DNA of 32,788 bases from Nanobdellota archaeon (GTDB lineage: Archaea > Nanobdellota > Nanobdellia > SCGC-AAA011-G17 > GW2011-AR17), in assembly GCA_030018575.1 (NCBI GenBank), contig JASEIA010000003.1:1-32788 (forward strand), in the 5' to 3' direction. Below are positions 1 to 8,736 of this stretch, one piece after another. A program made the position numbers and the translations under genes. The notes under the pieces were generated by a model that saw only the letters and a list, made by a program, of their open reading frames with translations, did no database searches and was not told the origin of the DNA. Numbering within the stretch: position 1 is the stretch's first letter; each line of letters opens with the position of its first letter.

Positions 1-131
1 AAATCCCGACAAGGAAGCATGTTTTTCACTACCAGCCTAATGGGATAGGCTCTTATTCTTTTTTCTTTTCTTAATGCTTCTCCATAAGAATATAATGCCC
101 TTTGTACATGATTATGATAATGACTTACCAT
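1..131 (-). CDS. partial ORF running off the window start, hypothetical (MVSHYHNHVQRALYSYGEALRKEKRIRAYPIRLVVKNMLPCRD...)
   Basis: Open frame on the minus strand from ATG (129-131) to the window edge, 43 codons without a stop; no family recognised. Confidence 0.3.
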   Translation of the reverse strand, partial: MVSHYHNHVQRALYSYGEALRKEKRIRAYPIRLVVKNMLPCRD

Positions 132-255
132 TTTAACGTCTAGCTAAGAATGAAATCCTTCGTTTCCTGCTTCTCCCCTGCATTTTAACAAAAAAGTTAC
201 CCTTCTGCGTTTAGCCATAATTTCTCATAATTGAGAACAGTTATATAAATATTTC

Positions 256-1410
256 CTATAATTGTATTTGCTGCTCCAAATATTCAAATTCTTGACCATT
301 CTCAAGAAAGTTCATTTGATGTGAGCTTAGTTTTTGTAAAGCGGCTTTTATAGCTTCTTCCGACCGATCTATTCCTATCCAATTCCTTCCCAACTCTTGA
401 GCTGCTTTTAATGTTGTTCCAGAACCGCAGAAACAATCTAAAATAATACTATCTTTATTAGAAGATGTACTTACAATAAGTTTCAATAGATTTAGATTTT
501 TTTCCGTAGGATAAGTGGGGTTCTGTAAATCTTTAAATTCTATGATGTCTTGTATCTTTTTTCCCTCTTTTTCGTCAGCATATATCTTTTTTCTAGGAAC
601 TCCTTTTTTTGACCATTCTATTAAACCTTTCTTATCTAAATCTTCTAAAACATCTGGAGAACTTCTCCAATGTCTCCCTTTAGGGGGCAATATGCCCCTC
701 CAAGGCTGTCCAGTCGCTCCCGCTTTTGTTTCCCCGGGAGCATGAAGAGGTATTGTTGTATATCTGCGCCCGTCTTTGTCTATTTTTTTAAATAATCTCT
801 CAATATCTTCGTCAGACATTGGTATCTTCGGTTCATTCCATATGTGTTTCCCTGTTTTTGAATAGAACAAAACCATATCCTTAATGTTCCCATAAGCTTT
901 TCTTTCAAAATTTTTAGGGTTACATTTTATTCTAGTTATATCATTAATAAAATTATTTTTTCCAAATACTTCATCCATTATAATTTTAATATAATGCCCG
1001 ATTTTATAATCGATATGGAAATAGATTGAACCCTTTTCAGAAAGTAATTCCTTTAGTAATATCAATCTTTGCCTAATAAATTCCAAATATCCTGGGCCAA
1101 TTAAAGAATCGTCATAAGCAATATTATCCGCATTGCTTCGGCTTATAGAATTTGCTTTTTCTTGGCTCATTCTGAATATGTTATTTGTGGAAAATGGGGG
1201 GTCTATATAGATTAAATCAATTTTACCACGCAATCCCCCGTGGTTAATCAAATAATTCAGAACTTCTATATTTTCCCCATAAATCAATTTTGAATTAGTT
1301 TTAGGATTCCCCTTTATTGAATTTAGTTTACACTCTCTTATACTCTTGAAAATTTCCTCTTCGCCTTTTTTTCCACCATAAGCTAAAATCATTGATACCT
1401 CCCCTTTCAA
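256..1410 (-). CDS. site-specific DNA methyltransferase (N6-adenine/N4-cytosine, beta-type order)
   Basis: IDLIYIDPPFSTNN (motif IV) precedes FCGSGTTLKAAQELGRNWIGID (motif I); adjacent to a nuclease-like ORF. The start may be internal (MILAYGG, about 1392). Confidence 0.92.
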   Translation of the reverse strand: MKGEVSMILAYGGKKGEEEIFKSIRECKLNSIKGNPKTNSKLIYGENIEVLNYLINHGGLRGKIDLIYIDPPFSTNNIFRMSQEKANSISRSNADNIAYDDSLIGPGYLEFIRQRLILLKELLSEKGSIYFHIDYKIGHYIKIIMDEVFGKNNFINDITRIKCNPKNFERKAYGNIKDMVLFYSKTGKHIWNEPKIPMSDEDIERLFKKIDKDGRRYTTIPLHAPGETKAGATGQPWRGILPPKGRHWRSSPDVLEDLDKKGLIEWSKKGVPRKKIYADEKEGKKIQDIIEFKDLQNPTYPTEKNLNLLKLIVSTSSNKDSIILDCFCGSGTTLKAAQELGRNWIGIDRSEEAIKAALQKLSSHQMNFLENGQEFEYLEQQIQL

Positions 1411-2226
1411 TTATAAGGAATATAAAAATTCCCTAAGGGCCAGAGCACTCATAATATTATTGTCTTTATAGGTTGTAGTTATACTTTTATACATCTTATT
1501 ATTCCCTTTAATGTATAAAACGCCATCAAGGATAGCTATTATTACAGCTTTAACTCCAGTTGTTTTTAGTGTACTTATCGCATCTTCAAATTGAGCGTTT
1601 TGATGCCCGCCGAAATCCGTTAAAAACTTTGCTTCACTAAGAACATATTTACCATTAAATCTTGCAACAAAATCCAGTCCCTTATTCCGTGTATAGCCCA
1701 GATATTCTTTGGCAAAATTCATCATTTCCTTATCACTAGCCGATAGGATAGCATTTCCTTTAATTGAAGTAAAATCTTCCATGCCTAATACTGGTGCACC
1801 CAATGTCCCTTTCAGTATCCATCTTTTGAATAAAGGTCCAATTTGCCTGTTTGTTTCTTTAGGCTCTGTGCATTTTTCATATATTTCCTTTAAACCTAAT
1901 TCTTGTAATCTCCCATAGATTCTATCTACTGTATTGGGATTACGACCGATAGCAGATGTATCCCTTTTCAAATATGCAATATAAGAATCTTTTATTGGGA
2001 ATAAATCCATAGATAAAAGTAAGTTTAATAATTCAACTTTATTCTTATTATTAAATGCTTTTTCTATAGCTTTCCACTTTTGGCTATCAACTTCCCTTAT
2101 ATCTTCAGGTATTGTAGGGTATATTTTAAATAATTCATCTAAATAGTTTTTTTGATTCGCAAATTGAATACTTAAGTCCATCCAATGATTCATTCTATCA
2201 CCCCATTTCATATAATAACCTCTCAT
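1411..2226 (-). CDS. type II restriction endonuclease, possibly Tsp45I-like
   Basis: Immediately upstream of the methyltransferase; GLDFVARFNGKYVLSEAKF resembles a PD-(D/E)XK core. Start may be MNHWMDL (about 2193). Confidence 0.75.
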   Translation of the reverse strand: MRGYYMKWGDRMNHWMDLSIQFANQKNYLDELFKIYPTIPEDIREVDSQKWKAIEKAFNNKNKVELLNLLLSMDLFPIKDSYIAYLKRDTSAIGRNPNTVDRIYGRLQELGLKEIYEKCTEPKETNRQIGPLFKRWILKGTLGAPVLGMEDFTSIKGNAILSASDKEMMNFAKEYLGYTRNKGLDFVARFNGKYVLSEAKFLTDFGGHQNAQFEDAISTLKTTGVKAVIIAILDGVLYIKGNNKMYKSITTTYKDNNIMSALALREFLYSL

Positions 2227-2239
2227 TTATAAATCTATT

Positions 2240-2410
2240 CCAAACCAACGACGGAAAACCCACCCCCTTGTCCTTCGGACAAATAGAGCCCCTGACACTC
2301 CGCTGCGCTACGTTCCGAGCTGCTTTAAAACGCAAAGCGTTTTCGGCATGCCGAAACTTTGCGAGTTTCCAGCACTTCCTTTGTTTCACTCGGAAGACTG
2401 CGGCGGATAG
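2240..2410. repeat. mosaic of short palindromes, copy 1 of a dispersed element
   Basis: Consecutive inverted repeats: TTGTCC-TTC-GGACAA (2268-2282), AAAACGC-AAA-GCGTTTT (2327-2343), TTTCGGCATGCCGAAA (2341-2356), GAAACT-TTGCG-AGTTTC (2353-2369), followed by CCAGCA. Confidence 0.7.
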
Positions 2411-2488
2411 ATATATCGCCCACACGCTAATCTTTATATATCTTTGTGCCCTAATGAATAACGAGGATAAGTTAAAAAAAGAGGTTAT

Positions 2489-5400
2489 ATGGCAGACGAA
2501 AACACCAAAATCCCGCCGGGCGGCTACCAGGTTATAAAGGAAGGCAGCGAAGAGGTAATAAGGGTTAATTATGAGCAGGCTCCTTACTCTCCATCCATAG
2601 AGGACAACCCGACTGTCATGATGGATGCCATTGACAAGCTTGCAGAAAATCCTTCTGTTGCAAGGCTCATATTCCTGCAGAGGCGCTTTTATGAATATCC
2701 TTACGAACAGACGCAGATGCTTGTCGAGGTTGCAAACCTCTACAGCTATCTGATAAAATCAAAGAAAGTTCTGAGCCCTGAGTCTTTGGGAACGTCATTT
2801 GAAGCGCAGGGAACGCTTGCAGAAAGGTATGCTGTCATACACTCAATTGTTTTTGAGCTTCTGCGCTCTGACCCATTGGGAGCTTATGTTGAATTAAAGC
2901 GCGTTTTAAGGGCTGAAGTGGCAAAGCAGGAAGCAACAAAAGACCCCAGGCAAAAGGATTCAAGAGAAATATTCTTGGGGCTTTTGAAGGCAATCCTGAA
3001 CATGTTTGAAGAGATGAAGCTTGTCAAGGCAGCTTCTCATTACCTTGCAGGATATAATTTAGGCGACAGGGGAGTGTACCGGCTTTTTTTCAGGGCTGTG
3101 ATTACGCCTGACTTCATGTTCACAAGAGTGATGGCAAATCCCCCTCTTGGCGGGGAAGAGATGGAAGTGTACAGCATTGACAAGGACACAAGCGTCACTT
3201 TATTCAGGGTTAATGACGACATAAAATTCCTTTACCACATGACCCCTCCCGAGTTCACAATCAGCGAGGACAAGTACACGCTTGTTGACATGGCAAAAAC
3301 AGTGCTTTCAGAGCACCAGCCGAAAGAGGGCCAGTTCCTTGACCCGCACAAATTAAGAAACACATTCGCAAATATCGGAAAGGATTTATTGAGAGAGCTT
3401 GCAGAGGCGCAGAATGTAGAGCTTTCAATGAAGGACATAAAGCTTCTTACTGAAATACTCATAAGGCATACAATCGGATTTGGCTTCATGGAGCTTATCT
3501 TAAAGGACCAGAAAGTGCAGGATGCGCAGGTTAATTCGCCAAACGGCGAAGTTCCAATATTTGTGCTGCATGCTGATTATGGGAACTGCACTTCAAACCT
3601 TATACCTGCAAGGACTGACACTGAAAGCTGGGCTTCAAAGTTCAGGCTCCTGAGCGGCAGGCCTTTAGACGAGGCAAACCCTATACTTGACACTGAACTG
3701 CATCTTCCTAATTCCACTTCAAGAGTCTCGATAATTACAAGGCCGCTTAATCCTTACGGGCTTGCATTTTCTTTCAGAAGGCACAGGGATGAGCCGTGGA
3801 CCCTTCCGTTATTTGTCAAGAACAGGATGCTTAACCCTCTTGCAGCAGGGCTTATCAGCTTTCTTGTTGACGGAACAAGGACAATGCTTGTTGCAGGGAC
3901 AAGGTCAAGCGGAAAAACCTCTTTGCTTGGCGGATGCATGATTGAGATAATGAGAAAAAATCGCATTATTACGGTGGAGGACAGCGTTACAGGCGATACT
4001 GAGCTTGTATCTTTCAGAAAAGATGCAGGATATGATATTTCAACATTTGAAGGGCTGTTTGACTCGCTTAAGGAAAAATCCAGCACTATAAACAGCAGGG
4101 AATTCATCAATAACCCCGGATTTAAAGTATTTGCATTTGACAATAAAGGAAAGATAAGGCTTGCAAAAGCAACAAAACTGATAAGGCACAAGGTAACCAA
4201 GCCTATTTATGAAATAACAACTGCCACGGGCAGGATAATCAAGGTAACAGGGGACCATTCGCTATTCAGGATTGGCGAGAGGGATGTTAAGCAGGAAATT
4301 AAGGCGTCAGAAATTAAGGAAGGCGATTTCATCCTTACGCCGAGGAGGCTCTTGTTCAAATGCAAAGAAAAGCCCTACTGGAATATAATGCAGAGCCTGC
4401 TGAAATTTCACATGGACAAGGACATTTTTGTTTCCGGAGACGATTTTGCCCGCACTCTTGCAAAAAGCAGGGGAAAAATAAAAAAAGCATGCAGGAAGCT
4501 AGGGTATAAGCCGGTTACTGCAAATAGCTGGATAAGGAAAGGCATTCTGCCCTTAAAGGCAGCAAATGAAATTGGCATAACAGGCAGAGTGAACAGGCTT
4601 AAGCTCGGCAGGAATTCCGGGTTTGTCCCTGCTACAATAAGGCTGGACAGCCTCTTCCTTTCATTTTTAGGGCTTTGGCTTGCTGACGGCTGTTACGATG
4701 CGCGCTCGGTAATATTATCAGTCAGCAGCGCAGAGGAAAGGAACATAGTGAAAGCAATAGCCCTGAGATACGGCTTTCCGGTTAAAATGCATAGCGACGG
4801 ATTTTCTTTAATGATAAATTCAAAGTCATTTAAGTTCCTTATGAAGGAGCTTTGCTGTTTCAGCGGCAATGCTTATACAAAGCATATACCTCCATGGGTT
4901 TTCAACCTTTCCAGAAAACAAAAATCGTCTTTTTTAAGGGGGCTGTTCAGCGGAGACGGATGCGTTTCTGACAAGGAGATTGTAATCTCGCTTGCGTCAA
5001 GAAAGCTGCTATCTGGCATACAGACTATTCTTCTTGATTACGGCATAATATTCAGGATTAATGCCCTGAGAAAGGCAAAATTTCATCCCAATGACAGGAC
5101 ACGTGACGGAAGAATCAGCGCATTAAATTCCATTAATAGCTTTAAGGAGATTGGATTCTTGCAGAAATATAAGAATATGCGCCTCTCAGCATTGCTGAAG
5201 AAGGTTTCCACGCACGATTCCAGCGATGTTGTCCCCCTGCCGTTAAGCGTCAGGAATGAAATTGCAAGCGCCCTTTCGCAAAAGCAATTTAGTACAAATG
5301 ATTATTTAATAAGAAAAAATGAAATTGGCAGGGGCAAGCTAAAGAAAATAGCAATGGCTTTTAAATCTGCAAAAAGAGGCAAACTCATTTCTTTACTTCT

Positions 5401-6337
5401 GGAAAACCTTGCAGAAAGCGACATATTTTGGGATAAAGCAGCAAGGGTTAGAAAAACAGAGCCTGAACAGTATGTGTATGATATCTCAGTGCCTGGCTAT
5501 GAAAATTTTGTGTGCAACAATATCCTTGCCCATAACACCCTTGAGCTTCCGACAGAAGCAATGAGAAAACTAAATTATGACATACAGCCATTGAAAGTAA
5601 GGGCTGCATTGATGGAAGGCGGCAATGAAATGGCTGCTGCAGAGGGAATAAGAACCTCGTTAAGAATGGGCGACAGCGCGCTGATTATCGGCGAGGTAAG
5701 GAGCAAGGAAGCGATTGCATTGTATGAGGCAATGAGAATCGGCGCAATGGCAAACACTGTCGCAGGCACCATACACGGCGACTCGCCTTACGGAGTTTTT
5801 GACAGGGTTGTCAATGATTTGGGGGTTCCAAGGACTTCATTCAAGGCAACTGACATAATAATTGTTGCAAATCCTTTAAAGAGCCCTGACGGGCTTCACA
5901 GATGGAGAAGGGTTACGCAAATCACAGAAGTAAGGAAAGAATGGGAGCAAGACCCGATGACTGAAGGGGCTTTTGTTGATTTGATGAGGTATAATTCACA
6001 GACAGACCAGCTTGAGCCGACTCCTGAATTGATTAACGGCGAATCAGAGATTTTAAAGACGATTGGGGCAAATGTAAAGGAGTGGACAGGCAACTGGGAC
6101 GCGATATGGGACAACATAATGCTCCGCGCTGAAATAAAAAAGCTGATTGTTGAGTATTCGCAGCGAACAAAGAATCCGCTGATGCTTGAAGCGAAGTTTG
6201 TAATACAGGGAAATGACGTATTCCACAGGATTTCAGAGCAGGTTCTTGAAGAGGCAGGGCACATAGATACAAAGAGAATTCTTTTTGAGTGGGAAGAGTG
6301 GCTCAAGAAGGAAGTAAGAAGAAAGCAGATGGCGTGA
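2489..6337 (+). CDS. type II/IV secretion system ATPase (VirB11/TadA/PilT superfamily) interrupted by an intein; about 764 aa of extein
   Basis: P-loop LVAGTRSSGKTSLL, VED/TLELP after intein removal, SLRMGDSALIIGEVRSKEA (Walker B region), TIHGDSPYGVFDRV. Confidence 0.93.
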   Translation: MADENTKIPPGGYQVIKEGSEEVIRVNYEQAPYSPSIEDNPTVMMDAIDKLAENPSVARLIFLQRRFYEYPYEQTQMLVEVANLYSYLIKSKKVLSPESLGTSFEAQGTLAERYAVIHSIVFELLRSDPLGAYVELKRVLRAEVAKQEATKDPRQKDSREIFLGLLKAILNMFEEMKLVKAASHYLAGYNLGDRGVYRLFFRAVITPDFMFTRVMANPPLGGEEMEVYSIDKDTSVTLFRVNDDIKFLYHMTPPEFTISEDKYTLVDMAKTVLSEHQPKEGQFLDPHKLRNTFANIGKDLLRELAEAQNVELSMKDIKLLTEILIRHTIGFGFMELILKDQKVQDAQVNSPNGEVPIFVLHADYGNCTSNLIPARTDTESWASKFRLLSGRPLDEANPILDTELHLPNSTSRVSIITRPLNPYGLAFSFRRHRDEPWTLPLFVKNRMLNPLAAGLISFLVDGTRTMLVAGTRSSGKTSLLGGCMIEIMRKNRIITVEDSVTGDTELVSFRKDAGYDISTFEGLFDSLKEKSSTINSREFINNPGFKVFAFDNKGKIRLAKATKLIRHKVTKPIYEITTATGRIIKVTGDHSLFRIGERDVKQEIKASEIKEGDFILTPRRLLFKCKEKPYWNIMQSLLKFHMDKDIFVSGDDFARTLAKSRGKIKKACRKLGYKPVTANSWIRKGILPLKAANEIGITGRVNRLKLGRNSGFVPATIRLDSLFLSFLGLWLADGCYDARSVILSVSSAEERNIVKAIALRYGFPVKMHSDGFSLMINSKSFKFLMKELCCFSGNAYTKHIPPWVFNLSRKQKSSFLRGLFSGDGCVSDKEIVISLASRKLLSGIQTILLDYGIIFRINALRKAKFHPNDRTRDGRISALNSINSFKEIGFLQKYKNMRLSALLKKVSTHDSSDVVPLPLSVRNEIASALSQKQFSTNDYLIRKNEIGRGKLKKIAMAFKSAKRGKLISLLLENLAESDIFWDKAARVRKTEPEQYVYDISVPGYENFVCNNILAHNTLELPTEAMRKLNYDIQPLKVRAALMEGGNEMAAAEGIRTSLRMGDSALIIGEVRSKEAIALYEAMRIGAMANTVAGTIHGDSPYGVFDRVVNDLGVPRTSFKATDIIIVANPLKSPDGLHRWRRVTQITEVRKEWEQDPMTEGAFVDLMRYNSQTDQLEPTPELINGESEILKTIGANVKEWTGNWDAIWDNIMLRAEIKKLIVEYSQRTKNPLMLEAKFVIQGNDVFHRISEQVLEEAGHIDTKRILFEWEEWLKKEVRRKQMA
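3983..5536 (+). mobile_element. in-frame intein with LAGLIDADG (DOD) homing endonuclease, 518 aa
   Basis: Block A SVTGDTELVSF, block B VTGDHSLF, endonuclease blocks LGLWLADGC and LRGLFSGDGC, block F YVYDISVPGYENFV, block G NNILAHN followed by Thr; removal restores ITVEDTLELP. Confidence 0.95.
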
Positions 6338-6442
6338 GTAGACTTGTAGGCAAGTAGTTAGTAGGTATGTAGGACTGTAGCAAGCAGCGGGCGGAAAGAA
6401 AAGGCAGAGCTCCGCTGTGAATTAAATCAATTAAAAGAATTT

Positions 6443-6976
6443 CTATTCCCTGCTCGCAATGAACCTTATCGCCTGCGCCGCAATAACCAGAAGCAGGAAC
6501 ATTCCAAGCACTCTCGGGTGGAACACAATCTTCCCAACCTGCCCTGTGACAGAAGAGCCGTCTGTTGCATTTGTCCCGCCATAGATTGTCTGTATCTGCG
6601 CGCCGTAAACCTGCGTAAGCGCATAAACCAGGATTACAATGCAGAGTATGACTATGACCCAGGCATTGCCTTTCTCGCTCAGCGCGGCGCCGATTCTTTC
6701 CTCTTTTACGCCTGCAAACATAAACAGGAGCATAACCAATACAAGGAACACAAACAACACAGTGAACCACGGCGTGATTATCTTTACAATGCCCAGCAAG
6801 TCAGGCGTTAATATGAAAAGGAATCCAATCGCAAATGCAATAAGCGCATTCAGCCCCCTGTTCTTTCCAAAGAAGCCGAACTTCTCAAGCAATGCAAACA
6901 GTATTGCAAACACAAACAGGAATACAAATACAGGGACAAAATAATCCAGAATCCCTATATCCAAAATGCTTGCCAT
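6443..6976 (-). CDS. small integral membrane protein, paralog 3 of a tandem trio
   Basis: Hydrophobic; LDYFVPVFVFLFVFAILFALLEKFGFFG parallels the next two ORFs. Confidence 0.75.
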   Translation of the reverse strand: MASILDIGILDYFVPVFVFLFVFAILFALLEKFGFFGKNRGLNALIAFAIGFLFILTPDLLGIVKIITPWFTVLFVFLVLVMLLFMFAGVKEERIGAALSEKGNAWVIVILCIVILVYALTQVYGAQIQTIYGGTNATDGSSVTGQVGKIVFHPRVLGMFLLLVIAAQAIRFIASRE

Positions 6977-7546
6977 TTATTTATGCCTGCCTCCGCCAAA
7001 TCCAAACTGGCCAGGCGCCTGCTCAACAACCTTGTTCAAGTCTGACCTCTTGTCGCTGAATATCCATAGCAATAATACGAATATACCCACTGCCAATAAT
7101 ATTGCCTTATCTTGAGATGAAAGCACAAGCCATCTTGGCCATGCCGTATTAATTCCCGGTATTGAGCTGAATACAGACCAGATGATTCCGACAACAGCGC
7201 CAATCATTCCAATGAAGAAAGGCCAGCCTGTCCATCCTGTTGACTCTCCTGAGCCTAATATTCCCAATATCAAAAGCAGCATAAGCAATACCAATACTAT
7301 CATTGATATCTTTGGCAGGAACTGCTGGACTGTCGTGATAACTGCAGGCACCCTGACAAAGAAGAATGCAATGACTGCGGCAACAACTATGTTGATGTTC
7401 TTTGTGTCTGCCCCAAACAATTTTATCTTTTGAAGCAATGCAAACATTATTGTGAATACAAGCATGAAAGGCAAAATAACATCATAAAAGCCCATCTGCT
7501 CCAGCTGTTTGATCATGTCACTGAAATTTACGTCTTCAAATACCAT
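6977..7546 (-). CDS. small integral membrane protein, paralog 2
   Basis: MGFYDVILPFMLVFTIMFALLQKIKLFG; start moved to ATG 7546, preceded by GGAGGAG, instead of the longer ORF start at 7615. Confidence 0.8.
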   Translation of the reverse strand: MVFEDVNFSDMIKQLEQMGFYDVILPFMLVFTIMFALLQKIKLFGADTKNINIVVAAVIAFFFVRVPAVITTVQQFLPKISMIVLVLLMLLLILGILGSGESTGWTGWPFFIGMIGAVVGIIWSVFSSIPGINTAWPRWLVLSSQDKAILLAVGIFVLLLWIFSDKRSDLNKVVEQAPGQFGFGGGRHK

Positions 7547-7547
7547 A

Positions 7548-8108
7548 TTACTTCTCCTCCTTCTTGTCGCTGTCTTTGTCTTTCTTTCCGCCGACAACAA
7601 AATATATTGCCCCAACTATCACTATTACAAATATGATTGGCATGAGCGCGGTGTTAAGGTTCATTGCAAAAAAGCCAATTAGCGGGTCAAGCCATCCGAA
7701 TGAATTCAGGAATATCAGGATAACGGCAATAAACATAACCAGCGTCAGGAACCCAACCCAGTATTTTCTTCCCTCAAGGCTGAACGGCTTGTCTCCCATG
7801 AATGAGCCCGCAAGCATAAGGAAGCAGACAACTATTATGAGTATTAATGCGACATTGGGCAGCGAAACCTGCAGCGATGCCACGACCTGCTTTGCAGCGA
7901 CTGTGAAGAATGCAATTGAGAATGCAACCATTGAATTGATGCTTTTTCGCGGGTATTCCTTGTCCCCCACTTTCTCAACGCCGAAAATCCTTGTCTTTTC
8001 AAGAATCCCGAAGACAATAACGAAAACAAGCAGGAAAGGGAGTATTACGTCAAAGAATCCAAGCTTCTCAAGGAAGGTTATTACAGCTCCGAATGCGGTT
8101 TCTGCCAT
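7548..8108 (-). CDS. small integral membrane protein, paralog 1
   Basis: LGFFDVILPFLLVFVIVFGILEKTRIFG; several predicted TM segments. Confidence 0.8.
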   Translation of the reverse strand: MAETAFGAVITFLEKLGFFDVILPFLLVFVIVFGILEKTRIFGVEKVGDKEYPRKSINSMVAFSIAFFTVAAKQVVASLQVSLPNVALILIIVVCFLMLAGSFMGDKPFSLEGRKYWVGFLTLVMFIAVILIFLNSFGWLDPLIGFFAMNLNTALMPIIFVIVIVGAIYFVVGGKKDKDSDKKEEK

Positions 8109-8140
8109 TTTTTCATTCCTGCGTCATTCAAAACCCGCTT

Positions 8141-8210
8141 GAAAACGCTTTGCGTTTTCGGCGTGCCGAAAATCCTTTTGGATTTTCCAGCATCACAAAG
8201 CCTAGCTTTG
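8141..8210. repeat. chained palindromes, copy 2 of the dispersed element
   Basis: GAAAACGC-TTT-GCGTTTTC (8141-8159), TTTTCGGC-GT-GCCGAAAA (8155-8172), AAAATCC-TTTT-GGATTTT (8169-8186), CCAGCA, CAAAGC-CTA-GCTTTG (8196-8210). Confidence 0.75.
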
Positions 8211-8280
8211 CAAGGTTTTTCAGCCCTTATATACACTAAGAATTAGAGCAATACAATATATAAACTTTCCGCTGGGCGGG

Positions 8281-8306
8281 AAGCTTCGAACGAAGTGAGA
8301 AAGCTT
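8281..8306. repeat. CGAACGAAGTGAG-type short dispersed repeat
   Basis: AAGCTTCGAACGAAGTGAGAAAGCTT; related sequences at 14478-14526 and 29027-29088. Confidence 0.55.
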
Positions 8307-8385
8307 TTCGAGCAGGCAATACAAAAAAACCGCGCTAAAATATAATTAAAAATAATGAAAGAAAAGAATAAACAAAAAAAGGCAG

Positions 8386-8676
8386 TTACATCTCGGTTGT
8401 TGTTTGTCCTGTCTCTTCGCCTTCCTCGTATGCGGGAACTGCGGATTTTGAAACAACCATCACATCGCCGATTGCCTTCACGAGGTTGTGCGGGACAACA
8501 ACGCCCTTGGCGCCGCCAAGAAGCTTTGTAAGGAACGAGTTTCTCGTTGCCCTTATTCGCCAGCCGTACACCTTGTTTCCCTGGAGTATGGCTTCCTCCA
8601 CATCGCCGAAATAGTCTCCAGTGTCAGTGAAGACCTGCATGTCGTATACATCTGTTACCTGCTTTATCTTTAACAT
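8386..8676 (-). CDS. PRC-barrel domain protein
   Basis: VYDMQVFTDTGDYFGDVEEAILQGNKVYGWRI; small conserved archaeal type; AT-rich leader with GGAGGAA. Confidence 0.8.
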   Translation of the reverse strand: MLKIKQVTDVYDMQVFTDTGDYFGDVEEAILQGNKVYGWRIRATRNSFLTKLLGGAKGVVVPHNLVKAIGDVMVVSKSAVPAYEEGEETGQTTTEM

Positions 8677-8736
8677 ATATATTCCTCCTTTTATTGAATA
8701 TGCATATTGATGGAGAGCAAATACATATTTATATAG

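Noticed and set aside
2198-2537. ORFs 2198-2425 (-) and 2268-2537 (+)
   Set aside because: They lie over the palindrome mosaic on both strands and overlap the true ATPase start; treated as non-coding
6338-6442. GTAG-rich linker between convergent genes, considered as a structured repeat
   Set aside because: Only loose low-complexity similarity, no clear unit or inverted repeat
6303-6811. ORF 6303-6770 (-) and plus-strand ORFs 6518-6811 and 6639-6944
   Set aside because: Shadow frames of the real membrane protein at 6443-6976 with unlikely composition
7564-8142. 192-aa plus-strand ORF opposite the membrane trio
   Set aside because: Antisense shadow of a clear hydrophobic CDS with a good SD; Thr/Ile-rich composition typical of reverse-frame translation
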